This document shows positions 1 to 10,900 of a DNA stretch of 64,000 nucleotides, piece by piece. The DNA is taken from assembly GCA_958295665.1 (NCBI GenBank), contig OY282559.1, positions 127,819,605 to 127,883,604 on the forward strand, read 5' to 3'. A model generated the notes under the pieces. The model did no database searches, was not told where the DNA came from, and worked only from the letters and a program-made list of their open reading frames with translations. Source of the stretch: Tipula vernalis. Lineage: Eukaryota; Arthropoda; Insecta; Diptera; Tipulidae. Each line of letters begins with the position of its first letter. The first letter of the stretch is position 1. A program made the translations under genes and the position numbers.

Positions 1-225
1 TTAGATGAAGTTCTGGACTAGGGCCAATTTTGATGGAATTGGGCTATTTATTAACATATTATGTTAAAAGTCGACAAATATGATGGAAATGTTATTCTAA
101 AATGAGTTTTAGATGAAATTCTGGAATAAAGCCAATAAGAATGGAAATTGGCTGTTTTATAACCGATTCTGATGAAATTCAACAAGTGCGATGGAAATGG
201 AATTCTAAAATTGTTTTAATCATCA
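1..225. repeat. Degenerate tandem repeat, about 108-bp period
   Basis: The phrase TTAGATGAARTTCTGG occurs at 1 and again at about 109, each followed by similar text (GGCCAAT/AGCCAAT, GATGGAAAT, ATTCTAAAAT). A third partial unit seems to begin near 217. Seen directly; the family is not recognised. Confidence 0.6.
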
Positions 226-239
226 AATCATAAAGTTAC

Positions 240-475
240 CCTAATACTAATAACCTATTGGAATTTTATTTCGCTATTTTGCTAAATATAATTTTCCTTC
301 ACCTAACCGATTTTCCTTTAAACCTTCACCTAACAGAATTTTCCTTCAAATAGTAGAATTATCCTTTATTAACTTAAATTTTCCTTTACCTATTGGAATA
401 TTTTTTTTCACTTATCAGAATTTTATTTCGCTTAACAGAATTTCCCTTCACTTTATAAAATTAAATTTATTCTTC
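240..475. repeat. Degenerate short repeat rich in TTTTCCTTCACCTAAC
   Basis: Variants of CTTCACCTAACAGAATTTTCC recur at irregular spacing of roughly 25-40 bp in AT-rich DNA. No coding potential is visible. It may be a decayed minisatellite. Confidence 0.45.
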
Positions 476-523
476 CAGTGGAAATAAATTTGTATGTAAA
501 TTTAATTTTAAAATTAAAAAGTA

Positions 524-709
524 CCGATGAAGTTCGGCATATTAAGAAGTGAAATGGCTGTAATAAGCGAAAAATAACCTATAAACCTTACGACAGAACA
601 AAAAAGATACAGGGCTTACCCTGTATCTTTTTTATTCTGTCGTAACGTTTAGAGGTTATTTTTCGCTATTACAGCAATTTCACTTATTAATATGCCGAAC
701 ATCATAGGT
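524..709. repeat. Near-perfect palindrome (186-bp hairpin)
   Basis: The left arm 524-614 and right arm 619-709 are reverse complements with only a few mismatches, around a 4-nt loop (CTTA, 615-618). The stem closes on GATACAGGG/CCCTGTATC. A transcript of either strand would fold into a stem of about 90 bp. It could be a small foldback MITE or a microRNA-like precursor. No target duplication is evident at the ends. Confidence 0.85.
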
Positions 710-714
710 TAGGA

Positions 715-850
715 AATCGCCAATTTTAAAATATGTCGTTTTGATAAATGCCGTAGCGTACCTTATAGCGTAATGGACCATATGCCGTATTGTACCATAT
801 GCCCTTTTGAAATATGCCGTTTTGTCATATTCCGTAATGAAATATGCCAT
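715..850. repeat. Cluster of degenerate ATATGCCGT-type motifs
   Basis: About seven variants of AATGCCGT / ATATGCCGT / ATATTCCGT occur at 15-25 bp spacing. The last two bases of the neighbouring palindrome arm carry a related ATATGCCGAA motif. Origin unknown. Confidence 0.4.
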
Positions 851-1034
851 ATCGACCGGGACCCGTGAACATGCCGTCGACTTAGAAATTGGATTTGAAC
901 CGATTAGCCACATCTAGGTAAGTTTCGCGATAATAGTTAGCCAATTTATGTAATGTGCGCCAAGCCAGAAAAAGAGCGCAAAAAGTTTCGTATGGTACTG
1001 TAGATAGACGAAATTGCTAAATATGAGGGCTAGG

Positions 1035-1800
1035 TCAATCGCGATCGTGAATTACGATCTGGCGATTCATTTTTTCTATGTTCGCCGCAATGGCAATTTT
1101 GTGCGTGAGGAATCGTATCAATATTGTCATGATATCATATGTTGAATTAAAAGCATATAGTTCAGAGAATGGCCAGTTGTCGATTTGGATGAACCGTAGA
1201 ACTCTAATTGGTATATACAGCTGGTTTCTAGATGGTAGAAGCTGATTTATAGAATTTCCTGCGCCTTCTATTTTCGCCAAGTGCCAAGCTTCTCTTACTT
1301 CCAGAAATGTTCTACTTGCCTGATTAAATGAGAAATCCGGCTTCACTGGTTCCACCTTATATTGAGGTCTTCTATACATATCTTCCATCTTCAGCTCTTG
1401 TAGTTTTTTAAAGATGAATGGTCTTTACTTTCATCTTCTGTTGATTTCTGCCTTGAAGTAATATTGAACTCATCAACTACCCAAAACCGCTGAATTAAAT
1501 CATTTTCTTTTCCATTGCATGAGGCTGTTATTTGGAAATTTGATGAATTTGTGCCCGCATTTATAATTTGACCACCAAGTAGTCGATTGTGCAAACAAAT
1601 GTTACTACTATAACGATAATAATACCTGGAATGTTGTACGATGAATCAGCCAAATTCAAATTGCTTACGATATGCGAATTGGGGTCGCCTAATTTATTTG
1701 TGCATATTTTGGAAGTTAAATGGATGAGTATGACTGCGTGACGACTAACGTGATTTTCGGGATTCAATCTTCTCCTTTCGTTATCCCAGTCTTTTGCGAC
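1035..1800 (-). pseudogene. BEL/Pao protease-RT linker and N-terminal reverse transcriptase remnant
   Basis: Three consecutive minus-strand frames line up with BEL/Pao pol. The first (1561-1767) has LADSSYNIPG, matching the LADPxFxxPGxID linker. The second (1391-1594) has LIQRFWVVDEF, matching the LxRFWExEE motif before the RT. The third (1035-1388) has IRFLTHKIAIAANIEKM, matching the RxHxxAxxADIEKM motif A of the palm, with the catalytic Asp changed to Asn. Frameshifts separate the pieces and the rest of RT is missing. Function is lost. Confidence 0.75.
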
Positions 1801-1995
1801 ATTAGAGCTTTAATGGTAACATATGACGGGGTTCCATAAAGTTCAACCCGTGTGACATACTCGTAGCTATTACTAATTTGAGTGGCTGACACCATGAATC
1901 AAGCAGCCCTCTAGTCGTTTGTGTTATTCCAAAATCCTCTTGAATGTGAAATACTACGATAGACACTAATGTATTAAATCGTGATGTTCTTTCGT
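1800..1995 (-). pseudogene. BEL/Pao aspartic protease remnant
   Basis: The minus-strand frame reads RGLLDSW at about 1892-1912, where BEL/Pao proteases have xALLDSGS. The catalytic Asp is retained but the following Gly of the DSG triad is Trp, so the enzyme would be inactive. It sits between the gag knuckle remnant and the RT, as expected for the family. Confidence 0.55.
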
Positions 1996-2022
1996 TAATT
2001 GAATTGGATGGTTGATTGATGA

Positions 2023-2250
2023 CTAGATGTTTTTGTTATTTAGAGAGAAATTGCTGTTCTCGTCAATTGTAGATTCAACACAGGCTTTAAAACAGTTGGA
2101 TGATGTAACTTTAGGGGGTTGATTGTTGCCTTTGGTATTACTTGGGTGAAGTAAGGTATGATGTTTATTTGTACAAATGAAATATGGGGACGCCTTAACA
2201 ATGTACATGCTTCTAATGCATCACAGAATTCCGTCACAAAATCCAATAAA
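2023..2250 (-). pseudogene. BEL/Pao gag C-terminal zinc-knuckle remnant
   Basis: Two overlapping minus-strand frames contain a KHHTLLHPS motif, typical of the end of the BEL/Pao gag zinc-knuckle region (usually CxxCxxKHHTLLH). Cysteine spacing is broken and the frame shifts between the two readings. Upstream gag, above 2250, is only faintly recognisable in stop-rich frames. Confidence 0.6.
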
Positions 2251-2259
2251 CAGGTTATT

Positions 2260-5100
2260 GTGTAGGAATCTCATTTTGGTCAAGCATATTGTGTATCCAA
2301 ATCGAGTTGTTGCATTAAAATATAGATTAACCAAGGATATCACAATTGTCAATCTGGTCCTAAAACCGGAAAATCTCTTAATACTTTATCAAACGTATCA
2401 CAGGTTGCTCTCAATTATTTAAAACCATCGGTACACACAGTAGGTTGATTCACAAACAATTCAATTAGTTCTCGTTTCTCTTGACGTAGGTACAAGAAAA
2501 TTAAATTTCAAGTAGTAGCGAATAATATTATTGAGCAAACATTTGATCGATACAGTGTGTGCTCGAATATCATTATTCTATCGATAATGCAGATTTATCG
2601 AAATCATTGAAAACTATTATTTGAATCGAATTTCAACAAATTATGTTGAGCTTTTTTAGTATACGAAAGTTCATCGTCAGGCAAATAATTAATCAAAAAT
2701 TTGTCCATCTTTTGTGACCTCTCACATCCATTCTTATATTTAAAATGATGAAGTGTTAAGTGCTGATAAATAAATCAACAAAAAAAAAATTCTGGTTTCA
2801 TTCTTCTCGGCAAGCTTTTATCTCCTTCTCAAATAAAATAAACATTATTTTTCAATTTTTTTTGTTCGCATATTTTTTTATTGAGCTTTTATTGCTTCTC
2901 ATAAAAAAATGATTTACGTTACATTATTAAAATTAACCGATTTCTAAAAATGCTACTCTACATCCGTAGATACATCATGCGCAATATATAATATATACAA
3001 ACGATTATGGGGGCTGCTGTACAATGTAATAAATTAAGAACACATTTTTTATTGTTGGTATTTTGTTTGTATGGCCCGAACATAAAAAAAAAAAAAAATC
3101 ATTACTCACCCCCAAATCGACGTCATAATTCAAAACTAAACAAACACCACAAAAAACGAATTTTTTATTTCTTTTTTTTTTTTTTAAATAATCTAATCGA
3201 CCGAAAAAAAGTACAACAACAAAAAAATTAGGTTAGAACACATAAAAACGATTTTCATTATTTCCCTCAAATTATTGTTTAGTTTTAGTAGGTATAAAAG
3301 GAAAAGCTTAACTTTTAAGGATTTTGGTTTTTTGTTTAGTTTATCCTTAAGTGGTTAAATCGTACGCAAAGAGTAGTTATTTGGTTCATTGCCTGTTTTT
3401 AAATATTAATTTTACTAATTGTCCAACAAACTGATTGAATTTTAATTTTTACAGTTGAAAAGTGAACAAAAAGTTTTTTACGATGGATTTGAGGTGCATG
3501 CCCAAACTTTCTATACCAAAAACTATGAAAATCGTTTTGAATTTATTTTGTATGTTCGATGTATCTCGTATATATAAAAACGGATAACAACATGAAGTTG
3601 TAATACATATTGTGGAGAGCTTTTAGTATATAAACAATGTTCTATATGTAAGTAAGTATAGTTGTATATTCTTGGAAGAAACACTGTATGGGAGAGACGT
3701 AGTTTTTTATGCTTTCCTATTTAAATTGTACTTCAAATAATGTTCGACATGGGAAATGAATGTTGGTTCAGTAAATTTTTTTTTGTTTGTGCTGCTGCTT
3801 CTGCTTCTGTTGCTACAATGCTCTTTGGTATTGGATGCTATTTTTTTTTTGTATGTTTGGTGAATCGTATACGTTATGATAGGTTATATATATACGTACT
3901 AGGTAAACATTATTACGTATATATTTTAGTACATGTGGAATCGAGCTTTTTTTTTTTGGTGTTTCGGTTTTTTATTGGAAATGAAATGAATACAAAGCAA
4001 ATTATACTTAAAAGTAGATTTTCTACTTATAAAATGAAATGCTGAGGGAGTTATAAATCTTCTATTTCTGGTATTTTTGGTTTTATGAGGGAATATGTAG
4101 AAAAAAAATTTAAGCATTTTGAGATTTCAATTATATGCGATGATATTTCATATGTGTAGTTGCTGCTGCTGCTTCGTGAATATAGAAAATTCGTTGAAAG
4201 GCTGCTGCAAAGTTTAATTTAGCAGCTATAACATTATTATTATACGTCTGATTTTTAAATTGAGTGAAAATTAAAATGTTTACTCAAGTGAAATTAGGTT
4301 GTTTGATGATTTATTGCATTCCTTTACTTCTTTTACTTATATTGATTGTCTTCTGGGAGTCGTAATATTTAGTTTGTAAAAAATCGAATACCTCGTGCGT
4401 AATTCCTAACTTTCGACTGAGTGAGACAACTTACGTTTATTGCAGAGTCTATAGATTTCTTATAAAAGAAGTATATCCCACTTTGTCTTAGTTAACTATA
4501 CTCAAGTAGATTCGAGTTCGTTGACATTAGTATTTTCAAGTAAGATTTATTTCACGATCTCAGAAACTCCATACCTACTAAGGAAAAATTCAGAATAGAA
4601 AATCGAACAGAATTGTAATTTTGCAGCGTAATTCCTCCGTTCAATGCATAACCTTATATCACTCAATCTTATACGGTTATTGGAATTTTTTCCATAATCT
4701 GAGTTTAGATTGACATTAATTATCAATGGTCTTGTTGTTCAAAACACTTTTTTCGCCCCACAGGGTTTAATATGATTTGCGTTGTAGCCTTTCGGGTTTT
4801 AAACACAGGACTAGGTCTTGTACATTTATTGAATAAAGTGCTTTAGAAGAATTTTTAGAGATTTTAGAGTGAATTGTTATACAGGTGGCCCTTGAATTAT
4901 GCGGGTTTAATTCTACTCGAGCTTTCAAGAACGTCGATAAAAGTAAATTACCGGTATCTTGGAGAGCAAACCGAAAAACGTGGTTGATATCAAACTTGAA
5001 GAATAAGTTGCGCAATACCTAAATAAACAAAATTTAGGTTTGAAAGTTTTGCTTATATCATTGATAATGCACCGGATCTTACTATATTTGAATTCATCAT
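2260..5100. other. AT-rich stretch without recognisable genes
   Basis: The stretch holds homopolymer A and T runs (for example near 3088, 3172, 3841 and 3948) and only low-complexity open frames full of Phe, Tyr, Asn and Lys. No conserved motif, LTR or terminal repeat was recognised. The last 300 bp may hold the decayed 5' part of the non-LTR element that becomes readable at 5132, but I cannot show it. Confidence 0.6.
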
Positions 5101-5131
5101 AGATAAATTAGATAACCGACCAGGTTAAGTA

Positions 5132-5888
5132 TTGTTCGTGTCGTGTTTACACTTGAGTGTAATGTCTTTTAACAACCCCAATGTAGTTTTAAAGTCTATG
5201 TTAGTCGATAGTTTCAACGTGCAAAGTTTAGTCACAAATATTGACGAGATTCGTCACATTTTCAATGGTGCTTCCTTCAGTGGACATTCTTGTTTCTTTG
5301 AGACCTTCTTAAATCTGAATATCCCTAATTCAGCTTTAGCCATCAAAGGTTATAATAAATTTTAGATTAGTTACTACCATACCTTCTCCTATTTCAGAAT
5401 TGTTAGTATCGGACTTAGAGTTTTTATCTGTCAATGTTTTCAGTAATGGTCGTAAAATCTTATTCGGTACCGTCTATAACCAACCATAAACTAGTAAGAG
5501 GTCGTATGCCCAATTTAAAAAATCACTTGTAGACTTAGAAAGTTTATTTAGTTATTTCTCCTGTAGATTCGATGAAATACTCGTATACATATATATCAGG
5601 TGGCTTTAATTTCGATATACTCCAAAATTCCGGCATCCTTTGGGATCAATTGAATCTTTTAAATAGTCTTAATTTATCCGTACACAACACTGTGGCACCA
5701 ACGTTTTCTTCTCCAACCGGTAGCGGGGCCTCTTATTCCCTTATTCCCTATCATGATCTTTTAGTTTTTCTGTGAACTCTTACTCTCCATCTAAACCTAA
5801 GAGTTTAAGCTTTAGAGATTTTTCTAGTATAGACAATTCCCGCTTTTACTTAGTTTGTAACTCGGTTCCTTGGGAGGATATTTTTTGC
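5132..5888 (+). pseudogene. Non-LTR ORF2, AP endonuclease domain (5' half)
   Basis: The frame starting near 5132 carries the N-terminal endonuclease signature NVQSLVTNIDEIR and an SETWLN-like FETFLN motif, followed by a frame change at about 5363. The next frame runs to 5775 and contains SGGFNFDIL, the GGDFNxDI motif with its first Asp lost. One in-frame stop (TAA near 5488) and a frameshift after 5770 show decay. The final codons before FB1 read VPWEDIFC, and the same IFC codons recur after FB1 at 21166, where the frame continues. Confidence 0.75.
5880..5888. repeat. Left 9-bp target-site duplication of FB1 (ATTTTTTGC)
   Basis: ATTTTTTGC sits directly outside the left terminus of FB1 and is repeated at 21166-21174. 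The preceding T also matches (10 bp), but taking 9 bp makes the two element ends equal in length (8 nt before AAGTTAGCC). Confidence 0.85.
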
Positions 5889-6100
5889 ATACTGTTGAAG
5901 TTAGCCGAAAGTTGCCAGCCGAAAGTGAAAAGTCGATAATGCAGATTGTGTTAGTCCAGCCGAAAGTAAAAAAAAAACGGTAAGGCAGATTGTCTAATCC
6001 CAGCCGAAAGATAAAAGACGATAATGCAGATTATGATATAACATTCAAGCCGAAAATAAAAAATTTAGTAGTTATCAGCCGAAAATAAATAGGATACATA
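5889..6100. repeat. FB1 left terminus with six AGCCGAAA motifs
   Basis: AGCCGAAA occurs at about 5902, 5917, 5958, 6002, 6048 and 6077, often as CAGCCGAAAGT, with associated GATAATGCAGATT. The right terminus (21076-21165) holds inverted copies of the outer part. Repeated subterminal motifs of this type are usually transposase-binding sites; that role is inferred here. Confidence 0.75.
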
Positions 6101-6239
6101 GAAATCTATAAATATAAATTTTTGTAAATAAATTTACGTGTTAAACTTTGCTTCGTAGAAAATATCGGAAAATCAGAAGAATATACAAAATTGGAATAAA
6201 ATCAGCCTCTAGAGTATATATCTAAAGCTGAATCGTTTT

Positions 6240-7940
6240 TATGTGATTTGTCAATAGCTGTCGAATTAATAAATTCAGTTCAAGTTTCCCGTGGGAAATC
6301 TCGGAAAATTCGATTTTCCAAAAATTATTAGAAAATTTGTATAAAATCAGCCTCTAGAGTGTTATGTCTGGAGATGGATTCAATTGATGTGATTAAAAAT
6401 TCGATTTCGGAAAATTCGATTTTCAAAAAATTATTAGAAAATTTGTATAAAATCAGCCTTTAATGTGTTATGTCTGGAGATGAATTGCATTGATGTGACT
6501 GGTCAATAGCTATCGCAGGAAAAACATTCAGTTCAAGTTTCCCGTGGGAAATCTCGGAAAATTCGATTTTCCAAAAATTATTAGAAAATTGGTATAAAAT
6601 CAGCCTCTAGAGTGTTATGTCTTTAGATGGATTCAATTGATGTGATTACTCAATAGCTATCGCAGGAAAAAAATTCAGTTCAAGTTTCCCGTGGGAAATT
6701 TCGGAAAATTCAAAAAAGTTTCCAGCCGAAAGTAAGAAATGGATGAATAAAATCAGCCTCCAGAGTGTTAGTTCTGGAGATGGATTCAATTGATGTGATT
6801 TATCAATAGCTATCGCAGGAAAAAAATTCAGTTCAAGTTTCCCGTGTAAATCTTGGAAAATTCGATTTTCCAAAAATTATTAGAAAATTTGTATAAAATC
6901 AGCCTTTAAAGTGTTATGTCTGGAGATGAATTGCATTGATGTGACTTGTCAATAGCTATCGCAGGAAAAAAATTCAGTTCAAGTTTCCAGTGGGAAATCT
7001 CGGAAAATTCGATTTTCCTAAAATTATTAGAAAATTTGTATAAAATCAGCCTTTAAAGTGTTATGTCAGGAGATGAATTGCATTGATGTGATTTATCAAC
7101 AGCTTACGCAGGAAAAAAAATCAGTACAAGTTTCCCGTGGGAAATCTCGGAAAATTCAAAAAAGTTTCCAGCCGAAAGTAAGAAATGGATGAATAAAATC
7201 AGCCTCCAGAGTGTTATGCCTGGAGATGGATTCAATTGATGTGATTACTCAATAGCTATCGCAGGAAAAAAAATTCAGTTCAAGTTTCCCGTGGGAAATC
7301 TCGGAAAATTCGATTTTCCAAAAATTATTAGAAAATTTGTATAAAATCAGCCTCTAGAGTGTTATGTCTGGAGATGGATTCATTTGATGTGATTACTCAA
7401 TAGCTATCGCAGGAAATAAATTCAGTTCAAGTTTCCCTTGGGAAATCTCGGAAAATTCGATTTTCCAAAAAGTATTTGAAAATTTGTATAAAATCAGCCT
7501 CTAGAGTGTTATGTCTGGAGATGGATTCAATTGATGTGATTACTCAATAGCTATCGCAGGAAAAAAATTCAGTTCAAGTTTCCCGTGGGAAATCTCGGAA
7601 AATTCGATTTTCCAAAAATTATTAGAAAATTTGTATAAAATCAGCTTTAAAGTGTTATGTCTGGAGATGAATTGCATTGATGTGATTTATCAATAGCTAT
7701 CGCAGGAAATAAAATCAGTTCAAGTTTCCCGTGGGAAATCTCGAAAAATTCAAAAAAGTTTCCAGCCGAAAGTAAGAAATGGATGAATAAAATCAGCCTC
7801 TAGAATGTTATGTCTGGAGATGGATTGGATTGATGTGACTTGTCAATAGCTGTCGCAGGAAAAAAATTCAGTTCAAGTTCCCCGTGGGAAATCTCGGAAA
7901 ATTCGATTTTCCAAAAATTATTAGAAAATTTACGAAATCG
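6240..7940. repeat. FB1 left arm: about 11 tandem units in forward orientation
   Basis: Each unit contains AATCAGCCTCTAGAGTG, TTATGTCTGGAGATG, AGCTATCGCAGGAAAA and TTTCCCGTGGGAAATCTCGG in that order. Some units carry the AAAAAGTTTCCAGCCGAAAG insert followed by a GGATGAATAAAATCAGCC variant. The copy number is an estimate from length divided by unit size. Open frames such as 6646-6873 are read through repeat units and are not genes. Confidence 0.9.
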
Positions 7941-7970
7941 GAAAAACGAATTTTTCAAGATTTCCCACCG
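7925..7970. other. FB1 inversion point between the two arms
   Basis: Forward units end in TTATTAGAAAATTTACGAAATC and inverted units begin at about 7955 with TTTTTCAAGATTTCCCACC. The spacer is only some tens of bp, so the left arm and the adjacent 2 kb of the right arm form a nearly loopless inverted repeat. Confidence 0.8.
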
Positions 7971-10900
7971 TAAACTTGGACTGAATTTTTGCCTGCGATA
8001 GCTATTAACAAGTCACATCAATTCAATCCATCTCCAGACATAACACTCTAGAGGCTGATTTTATTCATCCATTTCTTACTTTCGGCTGGAAACTTTTTTG
8101 AATTTTCTGAGATTTCCCACGGGAAACTTGTACTGATTTTGTTTCCTGCGATAGCTATTGATAAATCACATCAATGCAATTCATCTCCAGACATAACACT
8201 TTAAAGGCTGATTTTATACAAATTTTCTAATAATTTTTGGAAAATCGAATTTTCCGAGATTTCCCACGGGAAACTTGAACTGAATTTTTTTCCTGCGATA
8301 GCTATTGATAAATCACATCAATTGAATCCATCTCCAGACATAACACTCTAGAGGCTGATTTTATTCATCCATTTCTTATTTTCGGCTGGAAACTTTTTTG
8401 AATTTTCCGAGATTTCCCACGGGAAACTTGTACTGATTTTTTTTCCTGCGATAGCTATTGATAAATCAGATCAATGCAATTCATCTCCAGACATAACACT
8501 TTAAAGGCTGATTTTATACAAATATTCTAATAATTTTTGGAAAATCGAATTTTCCAAGATTTCCCACGGGAAACTTGAACTGAATTTTTTTCCTGCGATA
8601 GCTATTGAGTAATCACATCAATTGAATCCATCTCCAGACATAACACTCTAGAGGCTGATTTTATTCATCCATTTCTTACTTTCGGCTGGAAACATTTTTG
8701 AATTTTCCGAGATTTCCCATGGGAAACTTGTACCGATTTTTTTTCCTGCGATAGCTATTGAGTAATCACATCAATGCAATTCATCTCCAGACATAACACT
8801 TTAGAGGCTGATTTTATACAAATTTTCTAATAATTTTTGGAAAATCGAATTTTCCGAGATTTCCCACGGGAAACTTGAACTGAATTTTTTTCCTGCGATA
8901 GCTATTGACAAGTCACATCAATGCAATTTATTTCCAAACATAACACTTTAGAGGCTGATTTTATACAAATTTTCTAATAATTTTTGGAAAATCGAATTTT
9001 CCGAGATTTCCCATGGGAAACTTGAATGGAATTTTTTTCCTGCGATAGCTATTGAGTAATCACATCAATTGAATCCATCTCCAGACATAACACTCTAGAG
9101 GCTGATTTTATTCATCCATTTCTTATTTTCGGCTGGAAACTTTTTTGAATTTTCCGAGATTTCCCACGGGAAACTTGTACTTATCTTTTTACCTGCGATA
9201 GCTATTGATAAATCAGATCAATGCAATTCATCTCCAGACATAACACTTTAAAGGCTGATTTTATACAAATATTCTAATAATTTTTGGAAAATCGAATTTT
9301 CCAAGATTTCCCACGGGAAACTTGAACTGAATTTTTTTCCTGCGATAGCTATTGAGTAATCACATCAATTGAATCCATCTCCAGACATAACACTCTAGAG
9401 GCTGATTTTATTCATCCATTTCTTACTTTCGGCTGGAAACTTTTTTGAATTTTCCGAGATTTCCCATGGGAAACTTGTACCGATTTTTTTTCCTGCGATA
9501 GCTATTGATAAATCACATCAATGCAATTCATCTCCAGACATAACACTTTAGAGGCTGATTTTATACAAATTTTCTAATAATTTTTGGAAAATCGAATTTT
9601 CCGAGATTTCCCACGGGAAACTTGAACTGAATTTTTTTCCTGCGATAGCTATTGACAAGTCACATCAATCCAATCCATCTCCAGGCATAACACTCTAGAG
9701 GCTGATTTTATTCATCCATTTCTTACTTTCGGCTGGAAACTTTTTTGAATTTTCCGAGATTTCCCACGGGGAAATTGTACTGATTTTTTTTCCTGCGATA
9801 GCTAGTGATAAATCACATCAATGCAATTCATCTCCAGACATAACACTTTAAAGGCTGATTTTATACAAATTTTCTAATAATTTTTGGAAAATCGAATTTT
9901 CCGAGATTTCCCACGGGAAACTTGAACTGATTTTTTTTCCTGCGATAGCTATTGACAAGTTACATCAATGCAATTTATTTCCAGACATAACACTTTAAAG
10001 GCTGATTTTATACAAATTTTCTAATCATTTTTGGAAAATCGAATTTTCCGAGATTTCCCATGGGAAACTTGAATGGAATTTTTTTCCTGCGATAGCTATT
10101 GAGTAATCACATCAATTGAATCCATCTCCAGACATAACACTCTAGAGGCTGATTTTATACAAATTTTCTAATAATTTTTGGAAAATCGAATTTTCCGAGA
10201 TTTCCCACTGGAAACTTGAACTGAATTTTTTTCCTGCGATAGCTATTGACAAGTCACATCAATGAAATTCATCTCCAGACATAACACTTTAAAGGCTGAT
10301 TTTATACAAATTTTCTAATAATTTTTGGAAAATCGAATTTTCCAAGATTTCCCACGGGAAACTTGAACTGAATTTTTTTCCTGCGATAGCTATTGATAAA
10401 TCACATCAATTGAATCCATCTCCAGAACTAACACTCTGGAGGCTGATTTTATTCATCCATTTCTTACTTTCGGCTGGAAACTTTTTTGAATTTTCCAAGA
10501 TTTCCCACGGGAAACTTGTACTGATTTTTTTTCCTGCGATAGCTATTATAAATCACATCAATGCAATTCATCTCCAGACATAACACTTTAAAGGCTGATT
10601 TTATACAAATTTTCTAATAATTTTAGGAAAATCGAATTTTCCGAGATTTCCCACGGGAAACTTGAACTGAATTTTTTTCCTGCGATAGCTATCGACCAGT
10701 CACATCAATGCAATTCATCTCCAGACATAACACTTTAAAGGCTGATTTTATACAAATTTTCTAATAATTTTTGGAAAATCGAATTTTCCGAGATTTCCCA
10801 CGGGAAACTTGAACTTAATTTTTATTCTGCGATAGCTATTGAGTAATCACATCAATTGAATCCATCTCCAGACATAACACTCTAGAGGCTGATTTTATAC

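Larger units (their letters stand above)
940..2260 (-). mobile_element. Decayed BEL/Pao LTR retrotransposon, gag-PR-RT part
   Basis: Reading the minus strand from about 2250 down to 940 gives, in BEL/Pao order, a gag zinc-knuckle end, an aspartic-protease stretch, the protease-RT linker and the start of the reverse transcriptase. All pieces are in broken frames. No LTR was identified on either side. Clade assignment rests on several short but characteristic BEL/Pao phrases in the correct order. Confidence 0.75.

Noticed and set aside
3007..4117. Small open frames rich in Phe, Lys, Asn and Tyr
   Set aside because: Low-complexity AT-rich DNA; no motif, no conserved context.
6646..6873. 75-aa minus-strand open frame in the FB1 left arm
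   Set aside because: It reads through two repeat units (KLELNFFPAIAI repeated) and is not conserved between units.
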